Origin: Physcia stellaris
Lineage: Eukaryota > Ascomycota > Lecanoromycetes > Caliciales > Physciaceae
NCBI GenBank assembly: GCA_018902385.1
Contig: JABSSW010000049.1
Span: 62,001 to 126,000, forward strand
DNA length: 64,000 nucleotides
Direction of reading: 5' to 3'
Of this stretch, positions 36,365 to 48,416 are shown one piece after another. Both the position numbers and the translations under genes were made by a program. The notes below the pieces were generated by a model, which saw only the letters and a list, made by a program, of their open reading frames with translations, ran no database searches and was not told where the DNA came from. How positions within the stretch are numbered: position 1 is the stretch's first letter; every line of letters begins with the position of its first letter.

Positions 36365-37142
36365 GTAGGTGGCTTGAGGGGTACAGATTGTTGATTGTTG
36401 ATTGCAGAGTAGTTTTTGGAGAATATTAGTCACGATTTTGCACGAACCTCCAGGGTGTCGAATACTTTATGGGAAAAGAAGAAGAAGACGCTTCGAGCAG
36501 GGGATTTATAGGTAAGAGAGACGCTGATAGAGAAGACTTGTGGGTGATGCTTGCGTTCACGCGAAAGAGCATATACGAAGCCACTGTGAACAAGGCATGC
36601 TTTCTCAAACACTCTTCACGTGGACGCGAACTATTCACATTGACCCTGATGACGCTTTAAGGTCTGAGAAAATGACGAAGATGCGATATCGAATTTGACT
36701 CACGACTTAATGCATCACAACGATCGGGTCGCAGCATGTAGTCTGCTTTGAAATGAAGATTGGATTCGCTGGAAGTTTCATTTGCAGGTTTCTACTTTCG
36801 GGATGATCCGTCGTCGTTGAAGTCCAGTATGAGGATCATATTCATGCTTCTCCAATATGCATCCATTCAATGTTGATAGCTTGATTCATAAGTGCTTTGA
36901 CTGGAGAAATTGCTGCAAAGAATACCGATATAAGGAAAAGTCTGGATTTCCGAACAAAGTTTGAGAAGTGTTCAACGCTTCAACCCTATAAATACCCTAA
37001 AGTGCTCGAGCTCGGACGCGTCGCTAAACGCGCCCAGAAGAGTCTAGCTTCATATTTAACCCCTGTAGCAATATACAAAGTATGGATTGTATCTTCAGGA
37101 AATTGTGCATTGAAGACGCCTCGTAGGCCAGTTCTACAAAAA

Positions 37143-39587
37143 ATGGCACCGTTGGAGGAGTCCCCACGTCCCACCAAAATTCGCAAAACCTCCAATTCCA
37201 CCGCCACTTCCAAACTACCCTCATCCCCCGCGCCCCAACCTGCCCTCCCCTTCTCAACCCGCGCCTTCCGCGCTGTCAAAGATGTCGTATTGGGCAAAAG
37301 CCCCCAATCGGCGCAAAGAGTCGGCGGAGAAGAAGCCTTTGCTGAGCAACCCGCAGCAAATGGAGCGATTGGTGGGCTTAGGAAATCGCTGTCTGCGCTT
37401 GAGATATGGAAGATGGCGAGATTGCAGAATGGATCTACGAGGGGGATGGGGGTTAGTAAGACTAGTTCGCCTGCGGGGAGTACAACGGGAGCGAGCACGC
37501 CGACGACTAGGAGAATGAGGGATGGATTGCAAGGAGAGGAGGATGAGGGAGAGGGTGCGCAAACACCAACAAGAAAAATGTCCAAAGTCAGTGGAAGCAG
37601 CTCGAAGGGGAAGAGGAAGAGATATCGGTCGGAGATACAGGATGAGGTCGATGGTGAAGAAGAGGACGATGATCATCAACACGTGGTAACGCCCCGGAGC
37701 TCTAAGAGGAGTGTAAGGATGAATGCTAGTGGACCAGCTATTGCAATTGAGGGCACTCCGCCGGGATCAAAGCGGAAGCAAACCTCGGGTAATAAGCGAC
37801 GCAAGCTTCCAGATGGCTTGGACGAGGAAGGAGCTGGTAATAGTCCGGAAGAAGCTACAAGACATAAAGCTCCGCCAAGGAATATAAACCCTGAAAAGGA
37901 TTTTGCAGACACTCAGAAGGGGAACATGCTAGATACCGAGGAATCGGAGCTTGGTTTCAGAGCCATTGGTACTCCAAAGCCCACCACGAACGGCGGGCAA
38001 CAGAGACCAAAGTCCCATTTAGAGCTTAATGAGGAACAACGTGGGACTGTTCCTAGAAGCTCTAGCACGCCTCTTAAAAAGCGTGGAAGACCGCCGAAAG
38101 ATTTGGCTGATGGCCATACAGTCACAACAAAGCATGCACCGCCAGTCGACGATTTACTAGAGGACGTTGACGCTGAGGTACCGATAGAAGACGCGATACG
38201 GAACCTTCAGAAAGCTCTGGGAAATATTGAACCACAGGAAGTGTTGGATTTCAGATCTGGAATACTCTCTGGTTTGACAGGACACCGTCGTCTTCCCCTG
38301 ATCAACCTAGACTCCGAGTATCAGAAAGTCCATCAGCTTGTTGAGCAAACTGTCCTTGCTGGCGAAGGGAATTCCATGCTCATTATAGGCTCCCGAGGGT
38401 GTGCCAAAACTACATTGGTAGAGACTGTCGTCTCAGACCTTTCGGCTGACCACGACGACTCTTTTCACGTAGTCCGTCTGAATGGCTTCATCCACACTGA
38501 CGACAAGTTAGCACTTCGTGAGATCTGGCGGCAACTAGGCCGTGAAATGGAGGTTGATGACGATACAATTACGGGTAGAAGCAATTACGCAGATACCTTG
38601 ACCTCTTTACTTGCGCTACTATCCCATACTGCTCAGGAAGAGCTGGACATCGAGGCACCCTCCATCGCCAAATCCGTAATTTTCATCCTTGACGAATTCG
38701 ATCTGTTTGCCTCACACCCACGACAAACCCTTTTATACAACCTTTTCGACGTTGCCCAATCTCGAAACGCACCAATCGCTGTCCTTGGCCTTACTACAAA
38801 AATCGATGTCATGGAGTCCCTCGAGAAGCGAGTTAAATCTCGTTTTGGACAGCGATATGTCCATCTTTCCCAGCCACGTAACTTTTCTGCTTTCAGTTCG
38901 ATATGCAAATCCGCACTCATCCCGCCAACACTAGATCCATACTCTTCTCCCAAAAACGATGCCGATCATCCCACCAACGCAGCTGCCATCCAAGACCTTG
39001 AAGTAGCCTGGACATCCTACGTCAACCGTCTTTTCACAACCCCACCTTTCCTCACCCACCTCCGCAGCATCTACGCCACCTCAAAAAGCGTACCCAGCTT
39101 CCTCAGTTCATGCCTATCCCCCATCTCCACTCTCTCAGCTTCCACTATACCATCCCCACTCTCATTCCTCACCCCCTCACCCTCTCTCCTTCCCCCAGAC
39201 TCAAAGCTCCATCTCCTCGCCTCCCTCTCAGAGCTAGCTCTCAGCCTCCTCATCGCTGCAGCCCGCTTGGACATCATCCTCAGCACCGACCTCTGCAATT
39301 TCGATATGGTTTACGAGGAATACGTCGCCCTGGCCAGCAGAGTCAAGATGCAGACCTCTGCTTCCGGGCAGCTGGCGATTGGTGGTGGAGGCGGAAGGGT
39401 ATGGGGAAGGACAGTGGCCAAAGGCGAGTGGGAGGGTCTCGTGGCTTTGGAGCTCGTGTTGCCTGCTACTGGGGGACGAGGGAAGGGGGAGCAGGGCAGG
39501 ATGTGGAAGGCTGATGTGGGCTTGGAGGAGATTGGAGGGAGTGGAAAGATGGGCGCTGTTATGGCGAGGTGGTGTAGGGAGATTTAA
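37143..39587 (+). CDS. ORC4: Origin recognition complex subunit 4
   Basis: AAA+ subunit of the complex that marks replication origins. Single exon, 814 aa from ATG 37143; the frame is open further 5' but without a better ATG. Residues 1 to about 330 are basic and disordered, with an AT-hook-like KKRGRPPKD near residue 315. The AAA+ domain holds Walker A GSRGCAKTT (about 418), Walker B FILDEFDLFA (about 513), sensor-like VLGLTTKIDVMESLEKRVKS with the arginines expected after it, and RFGQRYVHL. A winged-helix-like C-terminal region follows (LLIAAARLDIILSTDLCNFD, MVYEEYVALASRV). The N-terminal extension is long compared with yeast Orc4 but usual in filamentous ascomycetes. Confidence 0.92.
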   Translation: MAPLEESPRPTKIRKTSNSTATSKLPSSPAPQPALPFSTRAFRAVKDVVLGKSPQSAQRVGGEEAFAEQPAANGAIGGLRKSLSALEIWKMARLQNGSTRGMGVSKTSSPAGSTTGASTPTTRRMRDGLQGEEDEGEGAQTPTRKMSKVSGSSSKGKRKRYRSEIQDEVDGEEEDDDHQHVVTPRSSKRSVRMNASGPAIAIEGTPPGSKRKQTSGNKRRKLPDGLDEEGAGNSPEEATRHKAPPRNINPEKDFADTQKGNMLDTEESELGFRAIGTPKPTTNGGQQRPKSHLELNEEQRGTVPRSSSTPLKKRGRPPKDLADGHTVTTKHAPPVDDLLEDVDAEVPIEDAIRNLQKALGNIEPQEVLDFRSGILSGLTGHRRLPLINLDSEYQKVHQLVEQTVLAGEGNSMLIIGSRGCAKTTLVETVVSDLSADHDDSFHVVRLNGFIHTDDKLALREIWRQLGREMEVDDDTITGRSNYADTLTSLLALLSHTAQEELDIEAPSIAKSVIFILDEFDLFASHPRQTLLYNLFDVAQSRNAPIAVLGLTTKIDVMESLEKRVKSRFGQRYVHLSQPRNFSAFSSICKSALIPPTLDPYSSPKNDADHPTNAAAIQDLEVAWTSYVNRLFTTPPFLTHLRSIYATSKSVPSFLSSCLSPISTLSASTIPSPLSFLTPSPSLLPPDSKLHLLASLSELALSLLIAAARLDIILSTDLCNFDMVYEEYVALASRVKMQTSASGQLAIGGGGGRVWGRTVAKGEWEGLVALELVLPATGGRGKGEQGRMWKADVGLEEIGGSGKMGAVMARWCREI

Positions 39588-39795
39588 GTCTTTCCGTGGA
39601 TGGGGATTGGGGCTTATCACCTGTGCAAGACGTTCTGGATTAACCGGTCTTTTGGAAAGGCCAGTGTATATGGCGTTGAATGAGAAGAGCATTCGAGAAT
39701 GGAGTAATTGATTCCATTCACTGCTTTACCCTTCCTTTCCTTTCAAAGAAGGACATCCATCTCCCAACTGACATCAACGACCAATCTTCCAAACC

Positions 39796-40260
39796 ATGAC
39801 TATCAAGCTCCTCACACCTTCCCTCAGCGAAAAAGATACTGAAGAACTCATCAATCAGCTAAATCTATACATCCCTTCGCCGAATAGACAATCACTATAC
39901 TTCCACGGCATCCCTGACTGTGGGTCATCAAATACTCAAAAACTCGTCAACACAACATCCATCATCGTCAAGGGACACAGTGCCAGCGAAGAAAGAACAT
40001 CGTGAGGTGGAATCTTAGATATAGGTATTGCAAGCCACATTGCTTCGTGGAGTCTGGGAATGTTGCCTGTATCCCTTGGGATTTTAGGATCTGTTTCGCG
40101 TTCTTTGTCGTTGGAGGGAGATTGGGCGCTTTCAATGGGGCTATCATACTCTGTCGCTTCCTTTGGGATGGGTTCGGATCGCTACCCTTCACAAACCCCC
40201 AAGCCCCCGAAAAAAAAAGGCATCAAAGTACGAGTACACAGAGAACGTAAAACAGTCTAG
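39796..40260 (+). CDS. Possible small protein, unknown
   Basis: ATG 39796 opens 69 codons (MTIKLLTPSLSEKDTEELIN), and a second in-phase frame runs to a stop at 40260 (ending PKKKGIKVRVHRERKTV). A 99-nt intron 39920..40018 (GTGGGT..TTAG) would join them into about 121 aa, but the donor is weak. The end touches the 3' end of the antisense F-box gene by four bases. No domain recognised. It may be a real small gene or chance. Confidence 0.3.
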
Positions 40261-41786
40261 AAAAAAAAAACCAAAAAAACCAACCGCTCACAACCATCCC
40301 CCAGCAAACCCCATCCCACAGCCAAACATCCTACCCCCCGTAACAACCACATCCCCAACCCCAGCAACCCTCCCCAACCTCGTCCCCCCATCCTCCACGC
40401 CTTACACGCCCCGACCTCCCTTCCCTCCATCCCCAAACAGCAACTACACCCCCCCAACACCTCCCTCGCAACCCCCACCGCCTCCTCCACCATCCCATCC
40501 CAAATCCCCCTCGCCTCCCCACAGCTCCGGAAATGCAGCTCCCAGTCCGCGGGCAAATACTCGGCTTGCAGCCGCTTTTCCCCCGCGCACGTGGGCCAGT
40601 ACTCGCCGCGCTCGACGGGGTGCGGGCCGTTGCTAAGCGAGAAGGGGATCGAGGTGCCGTCTTCGTAGGTGTATTCGCAGGTTTTGGTGCGAGGGGTGGG
40701 GTGTTGGGTGCGGTGCGTGGTTGCGAAGGTGGAGCAGCCGTGGCAGCGGAGGGGAGTGGGGTAAGGTTGGGAGGTGGAGAGGGAGAGGGGGTGGAGGGGA
40801 GCTATTGCCTGGGGGGTTGGGAGGGGTTAGTTGTTTCGTTGGGAGGGGGATTGAGTTGGGGGTTTAGAGTGGGCTGATTGATGGGGATTGGTAGGAAAAG
40901 TGGAAAAGCAAGACAAGGAACGCGGGAAAGGGATGTCGGGAAGGCAGGGACTGAAAAGGGAACTCACCATGTACCGATACACCCGCTCCGCCGTCGCCTC
41001 ATACTCGTTATACCTGGGAAGCCGTACACCACCAACAGGCTTCTGACTTCCCATCGCTTCCTGCACCAATGGTCGACTCAGCAGGTACAGCGTCTTCGTA
41101 ATGACCCGCCGATCGAAATACATCCCTCCCTTGGTCCTCATCACCGGAAGCCGATCCACCGCGCTCGCGCTAAGCCCATACCCAGCTCGCGGACCATCCC
41201 TGGGACTCCTCGCCAGACTGCGCGGCACGGGCGTGAAGCGGCGATCGTGCGTCGCGCAATGCACGCAGCAGCGCACCAGACCGGGCAGGTACACGTAGCC
41301 TGCGAAACTGGGACAGTAGGCGCATTTGGATGTCGTGAGGACGGTGTAAAGGGCGGCGGTGGGGAAGAAGGTGAGCAGGTTGGTGGTGTTAAGGATGCGG
41401 AGGAAGCCTGCGGCGTGATGGGTTAGGTGGTGGTATTCGGGTAGGTTGCTGATGGCGGTCCAGGCGGTCGTGCAAGTGATCATGAGGGATCGGAGAGAGA
41501 TGTAGGGCAGCACGAGGAGGACCATGCGGAGGATTTCGAGTGGAAGGTACGCGAAGACTGGGGGAGGGGTCGTGATTGCTCGAGGGGCGAAGGCCTTCGG
41601 CGACGGGTTGGGGGTTAGCCAAGGGATGGGGATGTCGTCTTTGAGGATCATTGCTTTGAAGGTGTCGTTGCTGTATGTGAGGGCTTTGAGCCGGAGATCG
41701 GGGAGCCGCTTGTATCTCTCGTCCGGGTTGGAGGCGTCCAGAGCTGCAATCTGTTGTAATTCCTTTGCGAGATCTATTGCGTCCAT
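40257..41786 (-). CDS. F-box-like protein with cysteine-rich central part
   Basis: Model complement(40257..40808, 40968..41786), 456 aa, one 159-nt intron with GTGAGT donor and CCCCAG acceptor. Residues 75-120 (VFAYLPLEILRMVLLVLPYI, SLRSLMITCTTAWTAISNLP) fit an F-box: LPLEIL start, leucine-rich helices and a tryptophan. A Cys cluster CAYCPSFAGYVYLPGLVRCC, VHCATH suggests a metal-binding knuckle; a second one (RCHGCSTF, TKTCEYTYEDG) lies in exon 2. Known role of F-box proteins: substrate adaptors of SCF ubiquitin ligases. The last ~45 residues are Gly/Trp-rich and end in a Phe run, so the true stop may lie elsewhere. A diverged partial copy lies just upstream at 42.6-42.8 kb. Confidence 0.7.
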
Positions 41787-42600
41787 CGTGGATTGTAGGA
41801 TCGGTGGCAGCTTTGGTGAATTCGGCAACACGTCCTACTCACTCGGTGCTCATTGCCGCCAATATGTGTATCTCAGCCCTACCCAGATAATGATGCTCCT
41901 GTTGTACTTCAGGCAGCTAAAGATCAGATCCCTATCGAAGCTCTCGCGAGCCAATGCTAAGTTTGATTCGGCACTCGACCGAAATCGGAGTTGGTCGGCT
42001 TGAGTCGATAGTCGAAGTAGCTACGATACTAATACCGGGTTCTAGTGTATGTTCTTTGCAGTGTTAGTTGAAATTAGTTCATTTCTGCATCATACGTAAT
42101 CCGACACATGGCTCATTGAATTCATTCCGTGCCATGCCCCAGTGACAGGGATATCCCACTTTGTGCACCACTTCTTGCTAGACTTCGAAAATGGCTAAGA
42201 TGATGGTCTGTGGAATTTGACCGGATACAGTTTGTGGCGGATCTTCTTTTTTCTGTGTCATTTATGGAAATGATGTTGATACTGGTCAGGCATACCAATG
42301 CAACTTTGCTTCACATTATGTCTACTCCGCCTAGACCACTCCGACTAGACCACTCCGAAGTCCAAGATTAGTCCGGACAATTGGACGAGAAATAGTGCGG
42401 AGAATAGGGTGGGATGAGTGGAAGAGGGCTAGAGCCATGTGCCGTTATGAGAACTTCCAAGTCAGCTTCGTACGTCCAATCTCAAGGTTTTACTTCAAGC
42501 CGACCAGAGGTATTCATCTGATTCAATAGAAATTGGAAGCAGATGGTAGAAGGTCGATCTTCCGACAACCCACCTGAAGCTCGTCTTGATGCGTGCCCTG

Positions 42601-42830
42601 CTACATTACAATTCGGATCTGCGCTGTGATTTTGCTGATCGGGATCATTCGCTTATCCGTCTCAGCACGCCGCTGGCAGCAGTGGAGCAAATACATGTAG
42701 TCTCCGATATTTGCACAATATGCGCATGAAGGGCTCGTGAAGACGTCGCAAATCTTAGTTGCGGAGAGCTGGAGAAGCTGAACTCTCAAGAGGGTTCGAA
42801 GTATTTGGCTACTATGTTGAACAAGGTTCT
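42601..42830 (-). pseudogene. Decayed partial copy of the neighbouring F-box/Cys-rich gene
   Basis: The minus strand reads ..ILRTLLRVQLLQLSATKI, CDVFTSPSCAYCANIGDYMY LL then CCQRRAETDKRMIPISK. This lines up with FLRILNTTNLLTFFPTAALY, TVLTTSKCAYCPSFAGYVYL, CCVHCATHDRRFTPV of the gene at 40257-41786. Neither the F-box part nor the C-terminal exon can be found nearby. Best read as a remnant of a tandem duplication; a short diverged functional gene is less likely. Confidence 0.5.
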
Positions 42831-43840
42831 GGAAGCAGGCACGGCGAGAACGGTATGCTATGTTGATAGGTTTGTCGCCATGAAATCAATAATTGTCTTG
42901 AATGGTAAAGCTAAAAGCACCATGTTGAGGAGCGGATCGAAGTTTTATGAGTTCTTCTGATAGATTAGTAAAGCTCAACATAGAACAGCAAAGTGGAACA
43001 TGTACCGTCTCATGAGATTGCGAGAGAATCTGTAAGATTCCATACATGGGTGCTAGACGTTGTGACAGGAGTCATGAGTTGTAACTCATTCCAGAGTGTA
43101 ACAACCATCCGCCAAAAGGGCCTAGAATATCAATAAATCTATAGATGATGCCAGAGAGGATTAGATATCCATTGTAACAAAAGACCGATCTCGGAGCCAG
43201 ATGAACCATTATTGTACAAACTCTGACATGACTGCATATATTCAATCAGCCAGAAAACGAGGTAAATATCGTGCATTTTAAATCTTGCAAACCTGGTTGC
43301 CAACAATGTATCCACCAGCAAGCTCTACCAAACTCGATCTAATGCCGAACTTGAAGTCACAATCATAATAAGACCAGCCATTGGACCTTTTAGGTACTAT
43401 CTTTCCCGCAGCTCATCTCTCGACTCGAGCGAGGGTAGTCCATGTAAGCTATATGATGAGCTTGATATTAGTGTTCTTCAGGATTGACCGTTCCAGCACA
43501 ATGGGAATCTGAGATGTTCCTCAAATCACAGATATGATGGAACTTTGATTGCGAGACAATGGGACGGAGCAAGACCCGGTTGTGCTTTCAAGAGAACTTT
43601 AAGTCGGAAGTTGTGTTCCACGCGGGCCGAATTCTCTCGTATCGGTGAAGATCTTGCTCCCCGACCTTGAAGGAGTTCTTGTGGGAACTTAGACTGCATT
43701 TCACTCCGGCCTGTGCAATCCGAAGGCAGTATAATGGAGGCTAAACCACCAGGGGTCTAGACACGGAGTGGCTATCCTCTATCCGATATCGAGACTCAAA
43801 GCAGCGACGATTTGACAGTCCAGATAATGAGTGTTCGAGA
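42831..43840. other. Intergenic, no gene seen
   Basis: About 1 kb of moderately AT-rich DNA between the F-box remnant and the 3' end of FOL1. No supported frame. Confidence 0.5.
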
Positions 43841-46390
43841 TCATGCTCTCCATATAGCATCTGCCATCTTGGTGACCTGCGCCATCTCATTCACATCATG
43901 CACCCGCACGATGTCAGCACCACCTTGGATAGCCGTGGAGACTGTCGCTGCTGTTCCCATTACTCTTTCACTAGGCTCGCTTACCCCGGTGATCTTGCCA
44001 ATGAAGCCTTTTCTACTGGCGCCCACAACCCATGGAATACCTTTGAGTCCTTCGTATGCCCTGAGCTCGCCAAATCTTCTCAGTAATTCCAGATTTTGAG
44101 CCTGATTCTTTGCGAAGCCAATGCCAGGGTCGAGTATCATGCGCCAGCGCCGAATGCCCGCTGCTTCTGCTGCGGCGACCCGTTGGACGAGTTCTTGCCC
44201 TACACCTTCAACGATTCCAGTTGGGTAAGAGGTCATGCGATTCATAGTAGAAGGTGTCCCACGCATGTGCATCAGCACCACTGTGCAGCCTAATTTAGCA
44301 ACCAGAGGCAGCATCTCTGCATCGAGGGTTCCTGCTGAAACATCGTTAACAACGTTCGCGCCAGCTTCTATTGCAGCTGCAGCCACAGAAGCACGGTATG
44401 TGTCAATGGAAAGAACCAATTTATCGAACGATGACTGAGAGCGTATGTGCTTGATTGTGGGTAAGACACGAGCGATTTCTTCTTCAGGACTGACATCTGG
44501 GGCATTTGGACGACTTGACTGGCCACCAATATCAAGAAATGTGACACCTGCCGACACGAGAGATTCTAAATATGGTATCAGTGCCGACACTTCAGTCGGG
44601 TACAGGCCTCCGTCAGAAAACGAGTCCGGAGTGAGATTTAGAACTGCCATCAGCTGAGTCCGGCGACTCGGCGATTCTGATCGGAGCGGATCAACGCTTG
44701 AGGACAGTGGAATTAGAGGAGACAGTGGAGGATGAGGTTTGGGAAGTGCCTCGAGACGATCACGAAATGTCGGTATAAGTCTGGCGGACGGAGGCCTGGA
44801 GTTTGGAATAAGACTGCATAATTTAGTGAGTCAAACTTTATGACTTGGTATAAGAGACTTACTCGCAAAGGGGCTTGAGTACAAATTCTCGTTCCGAAAT
44901 TCGAGGATGAGGTATGGTGAGATCTTCTAGATTTACCTTTTCATCATCATATAGAAGAATGTCGAGATCTATCGGCCTTGGACCGTTTTCGACGGTCTTT
45001 TGGCGGCCGAGATCTTTTTCGATGAACTTTAGCTGTTCCAAGAGCTTACTTGGGTCGAGTGATGTTTCGATCTAAAATAGAAGTTTCTAAGTACTGACCT
45101 TATGTCACTGCGTCAGCACTTACCTGGCATACACCATTAATGAAGGGAGCTTGGTCTTCCATGTACATAGGAGTAGTCTCGTATAACGAACTCGTCCGGA
45201 CAACTTTCAGGTTCTGCGCTTCCATCGACTTACACGCTCGTTCTATCATGTCCATCCTATCACCAACATTACTCCCCAAAGCAACGTGCACAACATGATT
45301 ATTAGGAAGGGGAGCTTCATTGAACGCAAAGCCCTTGACTTGTTCATAGGAAGTACGTAGCATATGAAGAGAAGCATTTATTTGTTGAAGAGTTGTAGGA
45401 GTTGTATCAATGGATTCTCTGTCTTCTAGAGATTTGTATTCGCGGTGCGTCTCCAGCGTAACGATGACAAGGTCCAGAGGAGGATTCTGTGGTTCACTAT
45501 CGTGCAGCAAAAAAGCCGTCAATGCGAGACGGTGAATTATGTCGTCAACTTCTGCATATTTGCCGGAAAGTACACTTTGGATCATGCTGGTATGCAATTT
45601 GATTAGAGTATCGTGATCAAATCCGTCAATTTGGACACATGCTTGGCTTTGAGCAGATACGACACGATCAGCCACTGTGGACCTTGACTCCTGCGATGAT
45701 GTGGAATGGCGGTATATAGTCCAGATCCTGATACCTAAAGTGTGTGTCATGCCATCGATGGCTGCCGACTTCAACCATTGTGTCCTATGTTTGATATCCA
45801 ACAAAGCTTGAACAGGCTGTGTAGAGCCTCCCGTTCTCGACTGAACCCTCGGTTGGTATTTGATTAGCTCTGTTCTTTGATGCTTGAGACCTTCAGAATT
45901 ATTTTCGGGAAAAGCTGGTTGTAATTCTAATTTCAACCAAGGCATTATTGGACATGCTACCAACAACTCCTCAAGACAATTATTACCACTTTCTATGATA
46001 GATTTAGAAGAGCTGAAGTTAGTCTGTAACGTTCGTAAAAATAGAGACCGAGTCGATGGTGTGAGACTTGAGGAGTTGTCATCGTACGGATGGAAACCGA
46101 ACGAGATAGTGGCGACCTTGGTACCATGATCGATATGTACACTGCAAGGCCTTTGTAAGCTGTGTGCGCAGGTTCGAGATCTTTGAGTTTGGAAACCTAA
46201 CGTACAAAGGAGAAAAGCAGTAAGTTATAATTCCTTCAGCCCCTCTTGGACGCGATTTTATCATATAGAGCCTTGATGGATGGAATTTATGCAGCAATCC
46301 ATGGGATTTGTTGGGGCGAGCGAGTTGTATTCGGGATTGGCAATATTTCGTTGTCAGCCTTCTGATCCCGAGCAACGTATGTGCAGTCAT
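43841..46390 (-). CDS. FOL1: Trifunctional folate synthesis protein (DHNA-HPPK-DHPS)
   Basis: Makes dihydropteroate: dihydroneopterin aldolase, HPPK and dihydropteroate synthase in one chain. Model complement(43841..44813, 44863..45071, 45124..46141, 46206..46390), 794 aa (yeast Fol1 is 824), phases consistent. The first ~55 residues (MTAHTLLGIRRLTTKYCQSR..) are rich in Arg/Lys without acids, fitting the mitochondrial location of yeast Fol1. Two diverged aldolase-like regions follow to about residue 330 (HIDHGTKVATISFGFHPYDD; CVQIDGFDHDTLIKLHTSMI). HPPK from about 345: VVHVALGSNVGDRM, TTPMYMEDQAPFINGVCQ, NGPRPIDLDILLYDD, PHPRISEREFVLKPLC. DHPS from about 525: MAVLNLTPDSFSDGG, FLDIGGQSSRPNAP, LSIDTYRA, VLMHMRGTP, ILDPGIGFAK, GASRKGFIG, VRVHDV. 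DHPS is the sulfonamide target. Divergent from the oxygenase gene (305 bp). The N-terminal exon is the least certain part. Confidence 0.9.
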
Positions 46391-46695
46391 AACAATTGGA
46401 GTAGCTTATTATTGGATCTGAATGAACAGATTACCGGGGAGTACTATGATAGTAGTCACCACCAGAGCTGAAAATTGAAGTCCACTCCATCCATATCTTA
46501 GGTAAGCGCCAAGTCATGCGCAAACGGGCCGAGGCGGTTTCTCCGATGAACCTCGGCATGCGGAGGACCTGCTGCTTCTGCTTCAAAGTCCATCCCCACA
46601 TACTAATATCTCTCCTCTTTCCTCTTCTTTGACTTCTCTTCTCTTCCTTTTTCAATAAATCTTGATCAAAGTCGTCTCCGAAATAAAGAATCACC

Positions 46696-47894
46696 ATGGC
46701 GTCTCCTCGTAAGCGTGCCCCCTAATAATGCTAAATTCATCTGCTAACAGCATCATCCAGAACAACTCCGCACAACAGTCACCGACCTCCTGAAGATTAA
46801 CCACCCCATCATGCTCGCCGGTATGAACGTCGCCGCAGGCCCCAAACTGGCAGCAGCCGTCACCAACGCCGGCGGTCTCGGCGTCATTGGTGGCGTGGGC
46901 TACACACCCGACATGTTGCGAGAGCAAATCGCCGAGCTCAAAGGCTACCTAAAAGACAAGAACGCTCCCTTCGGCGTCGACCTTCTGATCCCACAAGTTG
47001 GCGGGAGTGCAAGGAAAACCAAGTAAGCACAGCTCACCCATCAAACCCTGGCCTCCCAGCGCTGACTTCCCTTTCCCGTTCCATAGCTACGACTACACAA
47101 AAGGCAAGCTCGACGACCTAGTCACCATAATCATCGACTCCGGCGCCTCCCTCTTCGTCTCCGCCGTCGGCGTCCCACCCGCCCACGTCGTGCAACGCCT
47201 GCACAAAGCCGGCGTCTTGTACATGAACATGATCGGGCACCCGAAGCACGTGCAGAAATGCCTCGACGTCGGCGTCGACATGATCTGCGCGCAAGGCGGC
47301 GAAGGCGGAGGCCACACCGGCGATGTGCCAACAACCATACTCATCCCCACCGTGGCGCAGATGTGCAGGGGCAAGAAGAGCCCGCTGACAGGGCAAGAAG
47401 TGCAAGTCGTCGCCGCGGGCGGATTATTCAATGGACAAAGTCTGGCCGCGGCGTTGATGCTGGGCGCGAGCGCGGTGTGGATCGGGACGCGGTTCGTGCT
47501 GAGTGAGGAGGCCGGGGCGCCGAAAGCGCATCAGGAGGCTGTGCGGACGGCGGGGTTTGACGATAATGTGCGGACTATTATCTTCACCGGACGGCCGTTG
47601 CGGGTGCGGAAGAACCCGTATATTGAGAACTGGGAGAACAATCGCGCGCAGGAGATCAAGGAACTCACGGCCAAGGGGACGATACCCGTGGAACATGATT
47701 TCGAGACGCTGGGGGATGACATTGATGATGACACCATGGATAATGCGAGGCCATTCCTGATGGGCAAGGCGGCAGCGGTGGTGAATGAGCGGAAGAGCGC
47801 GAAGGAGATTGTGGATGAGATGGTTGGGGAGGCGGTGCAGTGTTTGGGCAGCGGGCAGAAATTGCTGACGGGGGCGGTGAAGAGCAAGCTGTGA
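46696..47894 (+). CDS. Nitronate monooxygenase (2-nitropropane dioxygenase family)
   Basis: FMN-dependent TIM-barrel oxygenase that oxidises alkyl nitronates such as propionate-3-nitronate. Model join(46696..46708, 46761..47022, 47087..47894), 360 aa; the first exon is only 13 nt (MASP + one base). Seen: INHPIMLAGMNVAAGPKLAA, AAVTNAGGLGVIGGVGYTPD, a central DMICAQGGEGGGHTGDVPT with the family's catalytic histidine, VVAAGGLFNGQSLAAALMLG and ASAVWIGTRFVLSEEAGAP for FMN phosphate binding, and FTGRPLRVRKN. High GC at third positions, as in other well expressed genes here. Shares a short divergent promoter with FOL1. Confidence 0.92.
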
Positions 47895-48416
47895 GAGTAA
47901 GAAAGAGAAAAAGAGAAATGGACAGGGTTGGAGAATGCGCACGGAGTACCTAGTATGCAAGGAGAAGGTCCCGATACGCATAGCACCTATGATGAGACGA
48001 TTAGCATGCTTCTTCTATTGTACATATCCTCAGCATGTCTAAATCAGCAGCGATTCAATCGAATCCCCTTCTCGCTCAGATCCTTCAATGACCTGAGAAA
48101 CACCGCTAAGAGCGCAAAACATAACTCCTTAGGATCCCGGAACATGATGGAAAATCTCGGATCATGGAAGTATCCGGAACCTACGCATCTCCTACTTACT
48201 ACGGATTCCTTGGTACCTACCCTGAGATAAGGCCCGAAGTCCGGTCCAGCAGAGGTGGGAGAGGGTAATACGATTAGCTAGAAGTCAGATTTATCCGAAG
48301 TGAATCAAAGTATCATGGATACCTAGGTAGCAGAACCAGAAAAAAGCTGAAATGGAAAAAAGAAAACAAAATCTAAGCAAGCAAACGCGCATTCAAATCC
48401 CACCCCCAACCCCAAG
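47895..48416. other. Convergent intergenic region
   Basis: About 520 bp between two convergent stops; no gene seen. It should hold both 3' ends. Confidence 0.5.

Noticed and set aside
36897-37142. N-terminal extension of ORC4 to 36897
   Set aside because: That frame opens with a non-ATG codon; the first good in-frame ATG is 37143 (MAPLEESPRPTK).
47093-47986. Several minus-strand open frames over the nitronate monooxygenase gene
   Set aside because: They mirror the codon bias of the real gene; no domain or conserved motif.
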